A stretch of 61,877 bases of DNA from NCBI GenBank assembly GCA_014163555.1, contig JACJGO010000030.1, positions 1 through 61,877 of the forward strand, in the 5' to 3' direction. A program made the translations under genes and the position numbers. The stretch is from Flavisolibacter longurius (GTDB taxonomy: Bacteria > Bacteroidota > Bacteroidia > Chitinophagales > Chitinophagaceae). Under the pieces are notes generated by a model. That model did no database searches. It was not told the DNA's origin and saw nothing but the letters and a program-made list of their open reading frames with translations. This document shows positions 61,501 through 61,877 of the stretch, piece by piece; the stretch's first letter is position 1; the number at the start of each line of letters is the position of its first letter.

Positions 61501-61530
61501 CCCCCTGTCCCCCTGAAGGGGAGACTTAGG
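61501..61530. repeat. Dispersed palindromic repeat, copy 3
   Basis: CCCCTGTCCCCCTGAAGGGG followed by AGACTTAGG, close to the reverse complement of 5160-5187. It sits just past the crtZ stop. The remaining 61531-61790 shows no gene. Confidence 0.5.
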
Positions 61531-61797
61531 TTTGAAAGACGTTATCTTCACAATCATTTTTTCAGCAATCACATATTCTTTATAAAAATTCCTGTCTTTA
61601 AAACAGGCATTTCCTTTTTATAGGCTAAGCTTTCGTACTACTATTTAACATCCGTTGCGTCGCACACTTGTACGGCTGGAGATTCTATTCAGCAAGAGGG
61701 CCAACCATTCTGCTGCCAGAAAAGTTCAAAAGCGAAAAGCAAAACCGATCTAATACCGTTTTGAATTATTAGGTACGGTATATGTGCGGGTTAGGTC

Positions 61798-61877
61798 ATG
61801 AAGTGTTTAAACTACAGCAAAGAGATTGGTGAGGAGGTGGAGGTCTTGCAGGGACTGTATCGCAAACAAAGCCGGTC
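61798..61877 (+). CDS. Start of a possible IS630-type transposase gene (partial)
   Basis: An ATG at 61798 opens a frame that is still open at the window end: MKCLNYSKEIGEEVEVLQGL then YRKQSR. This resembles the N-terminus of IS630-family helix-turn-helix proteins (LEALYRKQ-type). Only 26 codons are visible, so the call is tentative. Confidence 0.4.
   Translation, partial: MKCLNYSKEIGEEVEVLQGLYRKQSR

Noticed and set aside
1-61877. CRISPR array or prophage
   Set aside because: No regularly spaced direct repeats, and no phage structural, integrase or lysis genes were recognised.

Overview
The window looks like chromosomal DNA of a pigmented bacterium of the Bacteroidota, most probably family Chitinophagaceae. 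The signs are Bacteroidota-type promoters (TTTG, then TAnnTTTG about 18-20 bases later), few Shine-Dalgarno sequences, a UpxY-type antiterminator heading an exopolysaccharide locus, DUF6370 and GH130 proteins, and a carotenoid operon (crtI-crtB-idi-crtZ). The genus assignment is inference.

Layout. 1-1.6 kb: mobile or cassette-like DNA, with the tail of an IS110-type transposase, a TonB-like gene and a small secreted protein, separated by an attC-like imperfect palindrome. 1.6-15.5 kb: ordinary chromosomal genes (GH130 lipoprotein, nadB, an LpxL-type acyltransferase, an MBL/rhodanese protein with an ArsR regulator, tsaB, a phosphoesterase, ridA). These are followed by a DNA-damage-flavoured group: a UmuD-like protein lacking both catalytic residues, a 2H phosphoesterase-like gene, an SRAP/YedK protein, a decayed 2H copy and a PA0069-type radical SAM protein.

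15.6-21.4 kb is the most unusual part. On the + strand, in order, are small transcription units with terminators, a Phe-anticodon tRNA, a YkuK-like RNase H-fold protein, two tRNAs whose 3' parts precede their 5' parts (circularly permuted), a soluble Band-7/slipin-like protein with three internal repeats, a Lys(CUU) tRNA, a BCS1-like AAA ATPase, and the RNA ligase RtcB behind a long leader hairpin. Each permuted tRNA has perfectly complementary 7-base acceptor arms joined by a 4-5 base linker. A mature tRNA could be formed from such a gene only by joining the outer ends, which is the kind of reaction RtcB catalyses. I read this as a candidate RNA-repair or tRNA-circularisation system.

21.5-56.6 kb: a large surface-polysaccharide locus. 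It holds UpxY, Wza- and Wzc-like export proteins, nucleotide-sugar enzymes (a UDP-HexNAc 4-epimerase type enzyme, rfbB, rfbA), a complete pseudaminic acid pathway (pseB, pseC, a methylase, a pseG-pseH fusion, pseI, pseF), a second sugar-modification module (oxidoreductase, aminotransferase, GNAT, two PP-loop amidotransferases, hisH and hisF copies), a Wzx flippase, glycosyltransferases, an asparagine synthetase homologue, a possible Wzy polymerase, glf and a CpsB-type phosphatase. Many genes overlap by 1-50 bases, so they are probably co-transcribed and translationally coupled.

56.6-61.5 kb: a light-controlled carotenoid module. A MerR/B12 regulator with the Wx9EH motif of CarH photoreceptors precedes an ECF sigma factor and crtI, crtB, idi and crtZ. 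The gap between regulator and operon carries two inverted-repeat pairs of a TGTTTAA half-site. The window ends in the start of what looks like an IS630-type transposase gene.
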